Positions 46,265 through 54,363 of a stretch of 64,000 nt of DNA are shown here, piece after piece; position 1 is the first letter of the stretch, and every line of letters starts with the position of its first letter. Where the stretch lies: contig NZ_QBUG01000003.1 in assembly GCF_003058225.1 (NCBI RefSeq), forward strand, positions 248,001-312,000. The letters run 5' to 3'. Position numbers and translations under genes: made by a program. Under the pieces are notes generated by a model. It did no database searches, was not told the origin of the DNA, and saw nothing but the letters and a program-made list of their open reading frames with translations. The stretch comes from Promicromonospora sp. AC04 (GTDB lineage Bacteria; Actinomycetota; Actinomycetes; Actinomycetales; Cellulomonadaceae).

Positions 46265-47824
46265 TCAGTCATAGGTGCGGAACACAGCGTCTTCCGGGAC
46301 CGTCACGATCGGCGCTGCAGGCACTGCGCGCGCCCGCGCCTCCCTCTCCGCGGGCTCGCCGGTGCCCAGATCGCCGGTTTCCAGCAGGGTGCCGACGTTC
46401 ACCGTCACATCGGACCCATCGGTCGTGCTCCAGGCGATCCGGTCGCCGGCCAGGCCGACCATCGGCCGTTCTCGCGGACCACTCTGGCCGATCCGCACCA
46501 GGTCCGGGCCGGCAGCACGGCTCGGCGCGGTGTCGCGCACCAGATAGGCGACTGGTCCGGAAACCCAGGCGACGGTGTCGTCCGCAGAGAAGAGGCTGTC
46601 CACGCCGCTGTCTCCCAGATCCACGGTGATCGTCCGCGTCCCCTCGGGGTCGGCCAAGCCGTCCGTCCGCGGCACGACGACGAGGTCGCCGCCCGCCAGC
46701 ACAAACGTGAGCACGTCGTCGGTGATGTCGACGAGCTGAACATAGGTCGTGCGCGGATGTTCCAGCGTGAGGACCGTCGTCTCGCTGCCGTCATCCCCGA
46801 ACGAGGTGAACGCCGTGGTCAGGGTGTCTCCGGACTGCTCGCCGAGCACGGCCACCACGATCTCGTCGTCGTCCGCCCCGATCGCGGTGGCGCGCACCGC
46901 CAGATTCTCGGGTCTTCCCGAGTTGATTGAAGCCGCCCAGGCGGGCATGGTCTCGGGTTCGACTGTCGACCCCACGCCCGTCGAACCTGCCGGAGCGCCT
47001 TCCTGGCGCCATGCCACGCGTTGGGCGGTCACGGCCAGGACGCTGCTGTGCTCGCCCTCGATCTCAGTGATGGAACGAGAGTTGCCGTCCTGGTCGGTCA
47101 TGGAGTCGCTTCGTGTGCCGCCCGCGGACAGGACGATCCGGCGTGGAGTCTGGTCGGCGCTGTCCGTCACGATCTCGAACCATGCGGCCTGGCGTCCGGA
47201 GGGGGTGATACTGCCGATCCTGTATTCCTCCTCGTCCGAGGACGTCATTGGCGTCACGAGCGGAGCCGCGATCGGGTCGCCCGCACCGCCATCGAACGGG
47301 TCGACCCGACGGAGGACGTGGCTGTCGCTCCCCGTAGCGCCTTCCGTCGGCGCTCTCCAGAACGTGCCGTCGTCGGTGAGCGTCTCCGGAGAAAGCCCTT
47401 CGCCCGGCAGTGCGGCGTCGCGCCGGACGTCGAAGCAGTCCGACATCGGGCGCGCGTCAGTCAGCTCGAACGTTATTCCGGGCCGCAGGCTCGTCGTCGG
47501 TTCAACGGGCGTCCGCCGCACCGCCGGCTCTGGCGGCGCGCACTCAGACGCGTCCGCGTCCACCAGGCCGAACAGCTCCCGTACCTGTTCGCTTCCCGGC
47601 AGCGTCACATCGCCGAGTCCCGGCACAGGCACCGGCCCCGCGAGGGCCAGCGAGAAGGTGACCGCGGCCGCCGTCGTGCAGGCGCCTGCCACTTGCCAGG
47701 ACCGCCGACGCCGCAGCGCGCGTCGGCTCCCGGCCAGCACCAGGTCCGGGTCGAAGACACGCTCGGCGACCGTATCGGCACCCGCTCGAAGGCGTGCCAG
47801 GACGTCCGTGTCGTCGATGCTCAT
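46265..47824 (-). CDS. Membrane-anchored propeller-like partner of the sigma factor
   Basis: A 519-residue protein with a 40-residue cytoplasmic N-terminus (VLARLRAGADTVAERVFDPD...SRRALRRRR), one membrane helix (about 43-62) and a large extracytoplasmic domain. That domain has repeated blade-like motifs (VTAQRVAWRQEG, SADDTVAWVSG, LAGDRIAWSTTDG) as in beta-propellers. By position and overlap (ATGA) with the sigma gene it should be an anti-sigma factor or sensor, but no zinc anti-sigma HxxxCxxC motif is present. It aligns with the C-terminal 485 residues of the fused protein at 52221-54248. Function is inferred from the gene pair. Confidence 0.75.
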   Translation of the reverse strand: MSIDDTDVLARLRAGADTVAERVFDPDLVLAGSRRALRRRRSWQVAGACTTAAAVTFSLALAGPVPVPGLGDVTLPGSEQVRELFGLVDADASECAPPEPAVRRTPVEPTTSLRPGITFELTDARPMSDCFDVRRDAALPGEGLSPETLTDDGTFWRAPTEGATGSDSHVLRRVDPFDGGAGDPIAAPLVTPMTSSDEEEYRIGSITPSGRQAAWFEIVTDSADQTPRRIVLSAGGTRSDSMTDQDGNSRSITEIEGEHSSVLAVTAQRVAWRQEGAPAGSTGVGSTVEPETMPAWAASINSGRPENLAVRATAIGADDDEIVVAVLGEQSGDTLTTAFTSFGDDGSETTVLTLEHPRTTYVQLVDITDDVLTFVLAGGDLVVVPRTDGLADPEGTRTITVDLGDSGVDSLFSADDTVAWVSGPVAYLVRDTAPSRAAGPDLVRIGQSGPRERPMVGLAGDRIAWSTTDGSDVTVNVGTLLETGDLGTGEPAEREARARAVPAAPIVTVPEDAVFRTYD

Positions 47825-48351
47825 CGCGCACCCTCCTCGAAGATCTCGCGCAGGCGGGCGATTCCGCGCGCGTTGGCGGACTTGACGGTGCCGAGGGCGA
47901 TTCCGAGCTCGCGGGCGGTCTGCTCCTCGGTGAGATCGAGCAGGTGACGCAGCACAACCACTCGCCGTTGCGACACGGGGAGGAGGGACAACGCGCGCAT
48001 CACTTCGTCGCGCACGGCGACGCCATCGTCAGGCCCTGCGATCGACCCGACTGGGACGACGTCGGACACGACCTCGCCGCGAGACCGGCGCCAGCCGTCG
48101 ATGCGTAGGTTGAGCAGGATGCGCCGGGCGTAGGCGCGCGGCTCACCGTCGCGAGCCTTGTGCCAGGACCGGTAGGAGCGTTCGAAGGTCGCCTGGACCA
48201 GTTCCTCGGCCCGGTGCGGATCGCCGGACAAGAAGAGAGCTGTCTTGTAGAGGTACGGACCGGCGTCGCGTACGAACGCCGTGAACTCCTGGTCCTTGGT
48301 GCGCGTGATGTCGACCCGGACCAGCGGATCGTCGCTCACCTCGGCGGACAT
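47821..48351 (-). CDS. ECF sigma factor (SigE-like family)
   Basis: A 176-residue group IV sigma factor. Region 2 is FTAFVRDAGPYLYKTALFLSG to RRILLNLRIDGWRR (about 23-88). Region 4 is ALSLLPVSQRRVVVLRHLLDLTEEQTARELGIALGTVKSANARGIARLR (about 120-170). It belongs with the actinobacterial SigE-type ECFs of the SGDPHRAEELVQ kind. ATG 48351 is used; GAGGGAG lies about 10 nt upstream. Upstream, at 48381-48408, is an AACC-N17-CGT motif also found before the paralogues, suggesting autoregulation. The gene overlaps its membrane partner by 4 nt. Confidence 0.9.
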   Translation of the reverse strand: MSAEVSDDPLVRVDITRTKDQEFTAFVRDAGPYLYKTALFLSGDPHRAEELVQATFERSYRSWHKARDGEPRAYARRILLNLRIDGWRRSRGEVVSDVVPVGSIAGPDDGVAVRDEVMRALSLLPVSQRRVVVLRHLLDLTEEQTARELGIALGTVKSANARGIARLREIFEEGAR

Positions 48352-48380
48352 GGTCGTGTGCTCTCCCTCGTCATGCTCCC

Positions 48381-48408
48381 CACCACGCGGCGGACCGTGA
48401 GAAAGGTT
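48381..48408 (-). promoter_or_regulatory. ECF-type promoter motif of the sigma operon
   Basis: On the minus strand GGAACCTTT, 14 bases, then CGTGGTG, ending 30 bases before ATG 48351. It matches the sites at 40522-40550 and 54253-54281, with a spacer one base longer. Confidence 0.55.
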
Positions 48409-48618
48409 CCACGGCGCAGGAAGGGGAATCTGAATCCACAGGTCAGAGGGCAAGTTGACCCCACGCCCGGCCCCCACATAGCCTCGAAAGTCGACCAGAT
48501 CAACCAGTCTGGTCACATTTCCACAACGTGGTGGATCGGAGGCGGTGGGCATGAGTGCCGTAGCGACAACCCGGCGGCGGGGGACCGCGCAGCGTCAGGC
48601 GGGGCACGGGGAACCATC

Positions 48619-51231
48619 GTGAACACCGATGTCACGAAGCAACTCGTACTGGCGCTCGCGGACCCCGCGGCGGTCCGGCTGGAGATCACCGGCGGAAAGG
48701 GCTCGTCCCTCGCGCGCCTGGCCGCGGCCGGGCTGCCGGTTCCCGGCGGCTTCCACGTCACCACCGACGCCTACCGCGCGGCGGTGTCCGGCGCGCCGCA
48801 GCAGGCCGTCGTCGCTGCGGCGCGCGACGTCGACCCCGACCGGCCGGAGACCCACGAGGTCGCGGCAGCCCGGATCGCCGAGGTGTTCGCGTCCCTGGAG
48901 ATCCCGGTGGCGGTGGCCGACGCCGTCCGGGCCGGGTACTCGAGCCTCCGCGCCGTGGTCGGTGCGAGCGACCCCGCCGTCGCCGTCCGGTCCTCTGCCA
49001 CCGCCGAGGACCTACCCGGCATGTCGTTCGCCGGCCAGCAGGACTCGTTCCTCGACGTCCGCGGCGAGGACGCGCTGCTGCGCGCGGTCCGCGACTGCTG
49101 GGCCTCCCTGTGGACGGCGCGAGCGATCGGCTACCGGGCACGGCACGGCATCCCCGCCGCCGACGTGACGCTCGCGGTGGTGGTGCAGCACCTGGTCGAC
49201 GCCGACGCGGCCGGCATCCTGTTCACCGTCGACCCGATGACCGGGTCCCGCGATCGCGTGCTGATCAACGCCGCCTGGGGGCTCGGGGAGGCCGTCGTCG
49301 GCGGGCAGGTCACGCCCGACACCTTTACGGTGGCCCGCGTCGGCGGCGCCGTGGAGGTCACGCTGAGCACCAAGGAGGTGCGCACCGTGCGGACCGAGGA
49401 CGGGACCCGGAACGAGCCCGTCCCGGCCGAGCTGCGGGACGCGCCGTCGCTCACCGTCGAGCAGGCCGCGCGGCTCGCCGCGCTCGGCACCCGCATCGAG
49501 GAGCTGTACGGGGTCGCGATGGACGTGGAGTGGGCTGTGCACGACGGCTCGCCGTTCATCCTCCAGGCGCGGCCCATCACCGGGACGGCCGGCCAGGGCG
49601 CGGTCACCGAGGTGTGGAACGACAGCCTGCTCGGCGACTACCTGTGGACGAACGCGAACCTCGGCGAGGCGCTCCCGAGCGTGATGACGCCGCTGACCTG
49701 GTCGCTGGTGCAGATCTTCATGGAGAACGCGATGTCCGACACGGGCCTCGGCTTCCCGGGGCACGGCAACATCGGCGGCCGGTTCTACATGAACCTCAGC
49801 GCGACCGAGACCGTCGCCCGCGCGCTGGGCATCCAGAAGACCGTAGACGCCGCACACCGTGAGGTCTTCGGGCGGCTTCCCGGCCAGATGGAGATCCCGG
49901 TGGTGCTCATGGGCCGCTGGGAGCTGATCAGGAGGCTCCTCCCGGTGGTCGGGCGCAACCTCACGACACTGGTCAAGGACGTCCGGGCAGTCCCGGGATT
50001 CCTGCGCACGGCCGAGCAGGACGGCATCAACCTGCGGCGACGGGCGGCCGACGTCGGCCGGCCCACTGCCCTGGCGGCGTTCTGGCGTGCGGAGCTCGGC
50101 CCGTACCTGGTCGAGTCGTCGAGGGCGCTGCGGGGCGCGAGCAGGCAGGACGGCACCACCCTGCTGACGCTCCGCCGGGACCTGCGCCCGCTGCTCGGCG
50201 ACGCGGACACGGAGACCCTGACGTCCGGCCTGTCCTCCGGCGCCCAAGGCCTGGCCAGCATGGAGACGATGGTCGGCCTGCGCAAGGTGGCCCTCGGGGA
50301 GATCGACAAGGACACGTACGTCTCCCGGTACGGGCACCGGTGCACGGATGAGTTCGAGGTCTCGGTGCCTCGCCCGGCCGAGGACCCCGCCTGGCTCGAC
50401 CGGCAGATCGCGGCGGCGGCCGAGACCTCCGTCGACGCCCTGCTCGACCGGCAGGAGCACGCCCGGGCCGCGGCCTGGGAGCGGCTGGAGCGTGTGTCCC
50501 CGCGCAAGGCCGCGGCCGTCCGCAAGCAGCTCGACCGGTGGGCCAGGAATGCTCGCGACAGGGAGCGCGCGCGGTCCGAGGTGATCCGCACGTTCTGGGC
50601 GCTGCGTACCTTCGCGGTGCGGGCCGGCGAGCTCACCGGCCTGGGCGACGACGTCTTCTACCTGAACATCGACGAGCTGCTCGAGGTGCTCGACCCCTCG
50701 ACAGGACGGCGCGACGGCGAGGCGTTGCGCGGTGTGGTCCGGGTGCGCCGGGCCACGTACGAGCAGTACCGGAGCCTGCCCGCCTACCCGGCGGTGATCC
50801 GCGGCCGGTTCGACCCCGTCACGTGGGCCGCCGACCCGGCTCGGCGGTCGGACGTCTTCGACGAGCACGGCCAGGAGACCGCGGCGTCCGACCAGGTCAA
50901 GGGCTTCCCCGGTGCGGCTGGCGTGGTCGAGGGCGTCGCCCGGGTGGTGCTCTCGATGGACGACGCCGACGCGCTGCTGCCCGGCGAGATCCTGGTCACC
51001 CAGGTCACCAACGTGGGCTGGACGCCGCTCTTCCCGCGCGCGGCCGCCGTCGTGACCGACGTCGGCGCGCCCCTCTCGCACGCCGCGATCGTCGCGCGCG
51101 AGCTGGGTATCCCGGCGGTGGTGGGCTGCGGCAACGCGACGATGCGGCTGCGCACGGGCGATCGGGTGCGGGTGGACGGCGAGCACGGGACGGTGGAGGT
51201 CCTGGAACCGGCGGCCGCCGAGAACGGCTGA
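48619..51231 (+). CDS. PEP synthase/pyruvate phosphate dikinase-like enzyme (rifampin phosphotransferase-like)
   Basis: An 870-residue enzyme of the PEP-utilising dikinase superfamily. The N-terminal ATP-grasp domain (about 1-320) shows GGKGSSLARLAAAGLPVPGG, VRSSATAEDLPGMSFAGQQDSFL and ILFTVDPMTG. A long middle domain follows, and the swivelling domain carries the phosphorylated His in APLSHAAIVARELGIPAVVG near the C-terminus. Length and order (ATP domain - middle domain - His domain, no PEP/pyruvate barrel) match rifampin phosphotransferase/YvkC rather than true PEP synthase. Whether it inactivates rifamycins is not shown. GTG 48619 follows GGGGAA. It is divergent from the sigma operon across 267 bases. 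Confidence 0.82.
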   Translation: MNTDVTKQLVLALADPAAVRLEITGGKGSSLARLAAAGLPVPGGFHVTTDAYRAAVSGAPQQAVVAAARDVDPDRPETHEVAAARIAEVFASLEIPVAVADAVRAGYSSLRAVVGASDPAVAVRSSATAEDLPGMSFAGQQDSFLDVRGEDALLRAVRDCWASLWTARAIGYRARHGIPAADVTLAVVVQHLVDADAAGILFTVDPMTGSRDRVLINAAWGLGEAVVGGQVTPDTFTVARVGGAVEVTLSTKEVRTVRTEDGTRNEPVPAELRDAPSLTVEQAARLAALGTRIEELYGVAMDVEWAVHDGSPFILQARPITGTAGQGAVTEVWNDSLLGDYLWTNANLGEALPSVMTPLTWSLVQIFMENAMSDTGLGFPGHGNIGGRFYMNLSATETVARALGIQKTVDAAHREVFGRLPGQMEIPVVLMGRWELIRRLLPVVGRNLTTLVKDVRAVPGFLRTAEQDGINLRRRAADVGRPTALAAFWRAELGPYLVESSRALRGASRQDGTTLLTLRRDLRPLLGDADTETLTSGLSSGAQGLASMETMVGLRKVALGEIDKDTYVSRYGHRCTDEFEVSVPRPAEDPAWLDRQIAAAAETSVDALLDRQEHARAAAWERLERVSPRKAAAVRKQLDRWARNARDRERARSEVIRTFWALRTFAVRAGELTGLGDDVFYLNIDELLEVLDPSTGRRDGEALRGVVRVRRATYEQYRSLPAYPAVIRGRFDPVTWAADPARRSDVFDEHGQETAASDQVKGFPGAAGVVEGVARVVLSMDDADALLPGEILVTQVTNVGWTPLFPRAAAVVTDVGAPLSHAAIVARELGIPAVVGCGNATMRLRTGDRVRVDGEHGTVEVLEPAAAENG

Positions 51232-51245
51232 AGCCCCGACACGGT

Positions 51246-52106
51246 TCAGAACACCGGGCGTCCGCCAGTCACGCCGAGCACCGTCCCGGACACGTACGAC
51301 GCCGTGATCTGTGACGCCAGGAACACGAACGCCGGGGCGACCTCGGCGGGCTGGCCGGCACGGCCCAGGGGCGTGTCCGCGCCGAACGACGTGATCTTCT
51401 CCGCGGGCTGGGTGGCCGGCTGCAACGGCGTCCATATCGGACCGGGCGCCACGGCGTTCACGCGGATCCCACGGGGCCCCAGCTCGGCGGCGAGGTTCAC
51501 CGTGATGTTGTTGATCGCGGCCTTCGTGGCCGCATAGTCGAGCAGGGCGGTCGACGGCTGGTACGCCTGGATCGACGAGTTGTTGATGATCGACCCGCCC
51601 TCACCCATGTGCCCGAGCGCCGACTGCGTCACCCAGAACAGGGCGTACAGGTTGGTCTTGAGCACTCGGTCCAGCTCGGCGGTCGTCACGTCGGCCAACG
51701 ACCCGCGCCGCGCCATCTGGTAGCCCGCGTTGTTCACCAGCACGTCGAGGCCGCCCAGCTCGCCGGCCGCCCGGTGCGCGACGCCGCGCGCGGTCGGCTC
51801 GTCCCGCAGGTCCCCCGGGAGAAGGGCGCACTGGCGTCCCGCCGCATGCACCCACTCCGCAGTCGCCCTCGCGTCGTGCTCCTCCTCGGGCAGGTAGGAC
51901 AGGGCGACGTCGGCGCCCTCCCGGGCGAACGCGATGGCGACCGCCCGCCCGATGCCGGAGTCGCCGCCGGTCACCAGGGCCTTGTACCCGACGAGCTTTT
52001 CGCTGCCGACGTAGCTGGCCTCGCCGTGGTCCGGCGTCGGGACCATCTGGTCGGTGGTCCCCGGCGGGTTCTGCTGCTGCGGTGGGAAAGTTTGGTCCTG
52101 GCTCAT
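51246..52106 (-). CDS. SDR oxidoreductase (general-stress type)
   Basis: A 286-residue short-chain dehydrogenase with an N-terminal extension (about 35 residues, MSQDQTFPPQQQNPPG). It has the cofactor motif VTGGDSGIGRAVAI, NNAG, the catalytic Ser in NNSSIQAYQ and YAATKAA (Tyr-Lys). The C-terminus GTVLGVTGGRPVF is typical of the YhdF/YdaD/YghA group of stress-inducible SDRs. GGAGGG precedes the ATG by 6 nt. It converges with the dikinase gene, 14 bases apart. Confidence 0.88.
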   Translation of the reverse strand: MSQDQTFPPQQQNPPGTTDQMVPTPDHGEASYVGSEKLVGYKALVTGGDSGIGRAVAIAFAREGADVALSYLPEEEHDARATAEWVHAAGRQCALLPGDLRDEPTARGVAHRAAGELGGLDVLVNNAGYQMARRGSLADVTTAELDRVLKTNLYALFWVTQSALGHMGEGGSIINNSSIQAYQPSTALLDYAATKAAINNITVNLAAELGPRGIRVNAVAPGPIWTPLQPATQPAEKITSFGADTPLGRAGQPAEVAPAFVFLASQITASYVSGTVLGVTGGRPVF

Positions 52107-52220
52107 GTCGCCCTCCAGCGTCGTCTGAGGTCTCGAAACGACGTGGTGGCCTTTCCTCGACTTTCATTCACGCTAACTTGTGCGCTGGCACACCGCATGT
52201 CCCGTGCTGATGGGTGGGGA

Positions 52221-54248
52221 TCAGTCGCGTTCCAGAGTGGGGGCGACAGTGCCCTCGACGAGCCACTGCCGCTGGCCCTGGTTCTCGAGCCAGGCGGTGC
52301 GGTTGCCCGCCAGGCCAGCGGTCACCGACTCGCCCGGGAACCGGGCGAGGTCCGGGCCGTCGTACCCGGAGGCCGACGGCGTGGCGCGGTACAGGTAGGA
52401 CGAGACGGCCGGGTCACCCGCGGTGTCGGTGCTGTTCCACGTGATCAGGCCTCCCGACGCGCGGAGATCCTCGACCACCCTGTCGGTCAGATGCACGATG
52501 CTGTCGGCGTTCCCGCGCCGGTCGAAGACGTACAGGGTCGCCAGGTCGTCGGCGTTCGGGCCGATCGCCACCCACGCGACGACGTCGGCCGTGACGGCGA
52601 CGTTCGTGATCTGGAGCGATGCCCAGTCCTCGTCGTCGACCTGCGCGACGGTGACGCCATCGGTGTCGCCGCCCGCGAGGTTGTCGAACAGCCGGACCGA
52701 CGTGGAGGTCGAGCCGCCCGGGCCCGGTTCGACGACCGCAGCGACCGCGGTGGACGCGTCGCCGCCGAGCGCGGTGATACGCCCGTCGAACTCCAGGACG
52801 GACCCGGTGCCCGAGACGGGCTTGGCGAAGAGGTGCCGGTCGTCGAACGGCCCGGCCGTCCACACCGCGTGCTCCTGGCTGAGGACGACGTCACGCAGGT
52901 CGTCGTCCAGCTCCGCGATGGTCTGGGGCTCGCCCCCGACCTCGACGGTGCGCAGCAGGGTGATCCTCGGCGAAGTCTCCGCGGCAGCGTACTCACCCCA
53001 GGCCACGCGGTCCCCGGCAACCGCGAGCCCAACCGGGAACATCGTCACACCCTGGTACTCCGACACGGGCACCGACACCGTCGGCTCCCCGTCCTCGGAG
53101 AGGCTCGTCCGGATGAAGGCGTCCTGGGTCGAGTCGCTGTTGTCGTAGAGCTGTGCGTTGTCGGCCAGCCAGACCTCGCCCGTGCTCGACAGCCCGCCGG
53201 GTTCGGGCATCGGCCCGCCGTCTTCGGTGACGGGCAGTCCCGTCTCGTCGAACGACCCGCGCGTGACCTCCTCAAGGTCCACGTCGTAGCAGGTCAGCGG
53301 CCGTGCGTCGGCGGCGTCGACCACCAGTGCGTCGTCAAGCAGGTCGAGGTCCTCGCCGGGCTGGCGCAGCAGAGCCGGCGTCGGGTCGGGCACCTGCTCG
53401 GGGCACGCGACCGGGGTGTTGCCGGCCGGCGTCGGGTCGGGACGGACGCTCTCGACGCGACCAGCGTCGAACAGGGGCGCGACCAGCTGCCCGCCCGGCA
53501 GCACGACCGGGCCGACGCCGGGCAGCGGCACCGGGCCGCGCGTCACCACCCCGAGCGCAATCAGGAGCACAAGGCACGCGGCCCCCACGACCTGCGCCAC
53601 CCGACGCCGCCGCAGCGCCGCCCGGCTCCGGTCCAGCACGGCCTGCTCGTCGAACGCCACGGGCTCGATGGCCTCCGTGCCGGCGCGGAGCAGGTCCCGG
53701 AGCCGGGCGAGCCCGCGCGAGTTCGCCGCCTTCACGGTGCCCACCGCGAGCCCGAGCTCGCGGGCGACCTCCGCCTCGGGCAGGTCCAGCAGGTGCCGCA
53801 GCACCACCACCCGGCGCTGAGTTGTCGACAGCTGTGCCAGTCCGCGGATCAGCTCGTCCCGCAGGACGACCTGCCCGGCATGGTCCGACGTCGTCGCGAC
53901 GGGGATCTTCTCGTCCCCCGGGAACGACTCGCGATGTCCGTGCCGCCAGCTGTCGATCCGTAGGTTGACCAGGATCCGGCGCGCGTAGGCCCGCTGCGTG
54001 TCCGGCTTGACCTTGGCCCAGGTGCGGTAGACCCGCTCGAACGTCGACTGGACCAGCTCCTCCGCCCGATGAGGATCCCCGCACAACAGGTACGCGGTCC
54101 GGTGGAGGTACGGGCCCGAGTCCCAGACGAACGCGGTGAACTCCGCGTCGCGGGTACGCGGCACGTCGACGTGCACCTCGCGCGTCCCGCTGTCCGACGG
54201 CCTGCCCCTCCAGAGGTTGCTCACGGTCGCCCCGTTCTCATGCGTCAT
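52221..54248 (-). CDS. ECF sigma factor fused to a membrane-anchored propeller-like sensor
   Basis: A single 675-residue frame. Residues 33-102 are sigma region 2 (AEFTAFVWDSGPYLHRTAYL to RRILVNLRIDSWRH) and residues 128-185 are region 4 (LAQLSTTQRRVVVLRHLL, ELGLAVGTVKAANSRGLARLR). A basic juxtamembrane stretch SRAALRRRRVAQ leads to one membrane helix (about 218-236). The remaining 440 residues are extracytoplasmic with blade-like motifs (LAVAGDRVAWGEYA, LSQEHAVWTAG, LAGNRTAWLENQG). The two-gene locus at 46265-48351 has the same parts as separate proteins. Both sigma regions look intact, so this would be a membrane-tethered sigma factor needing release or acting in situ. ATG 54248 is chosen; GTG 54257 overlaps the promoter motif. 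Confidence 0.85.
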   Translation of the reverse strand: MTHENGATVSNLWRGRPSDSGTREVHVDVPRTRDAEFTAFVWDSGPYLHRTAYLLCGDPHRAEELVQSTFERVYRTWAKVKPDTQRAYARRILVNLRIDSWRHGHRESFPGDEKIPVATTSDHAGQVVLRDELIRGLAQLSTTQRRVVVLRHLLDLPEAEVARELGLAVGTVKAANSRGLARLRDLLRAGTEAIEPVAFDEQAVLDRSRAALRRRRVAQVVGAACLVLLIALGVVTRGPVPLPGVGPVVLPGGQLVAPLFDAGRVESVRPDPTPAGNTPVACPEQVPDPTPALLRQPGEDLDLLDDALVVDAADARPLTCYDVDLEEVTRGSFDETGLPVTEDGGPMPEPGGLSSTGEVWLADNAQLYDNSDSTQDAFIRTSLSEDGEPTVSVPVSEYQGVTMFPVGLAVAGDRVAWGEYAAAETSPRITLLRTVEVGGEPQTIAELDDDLRDVVLSQEHAVWTAGPFDDRHLFAKPVSGTGSVLEFDGRITALGGDASTAVAAVVEPGPGGSTSTSVRLFDNLAGGDTDGVTVAQVDDEDWASLQITNVAVTADVVAWVAIGPNADDLATLYVFDRRGNADSIVHLTDRVVEDLRASGGLITWNSTDTAGDPAVSSYLYRATPSASGYDGPDLARFPGESVTAGLAGNRTAWLENQGQRQWLVEGTVAPTLERD

Positions 54249-54252
54249 GCCA

Positions 54253-54281
54253 CCCACTACGGGGGGAGTGGGTCAAAGGTT
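54253..54281 (-). promoter_or_regulatory. ECF-type promoter motif of the fused sigma gene
   Basis: On the minus strand GCAACCTTT, 13 bases, then CGTAGTGGG, ending 4 bases before ATG 54248. A transcript from it would be leaderless or nearly so. The motif is shared with 40522-40550 and 48381-48408. Confidence 0.58.
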
Positions 54282-54363
54282 GCACGGTTGACGCAGCCGC
54301 GTGCGTCCACGGCGGCCGCGGGCCGGGCTAGCGTTCGCGACCCGGCGGGCCCAAGATCAGGAC

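Noticed and set aside
48160-48618. Longer N-terminus for the dikinase (about 150 extra residues)
   Set aside because: It would run antisense through the sigma-factor gene; homology begins at GTG 48619.
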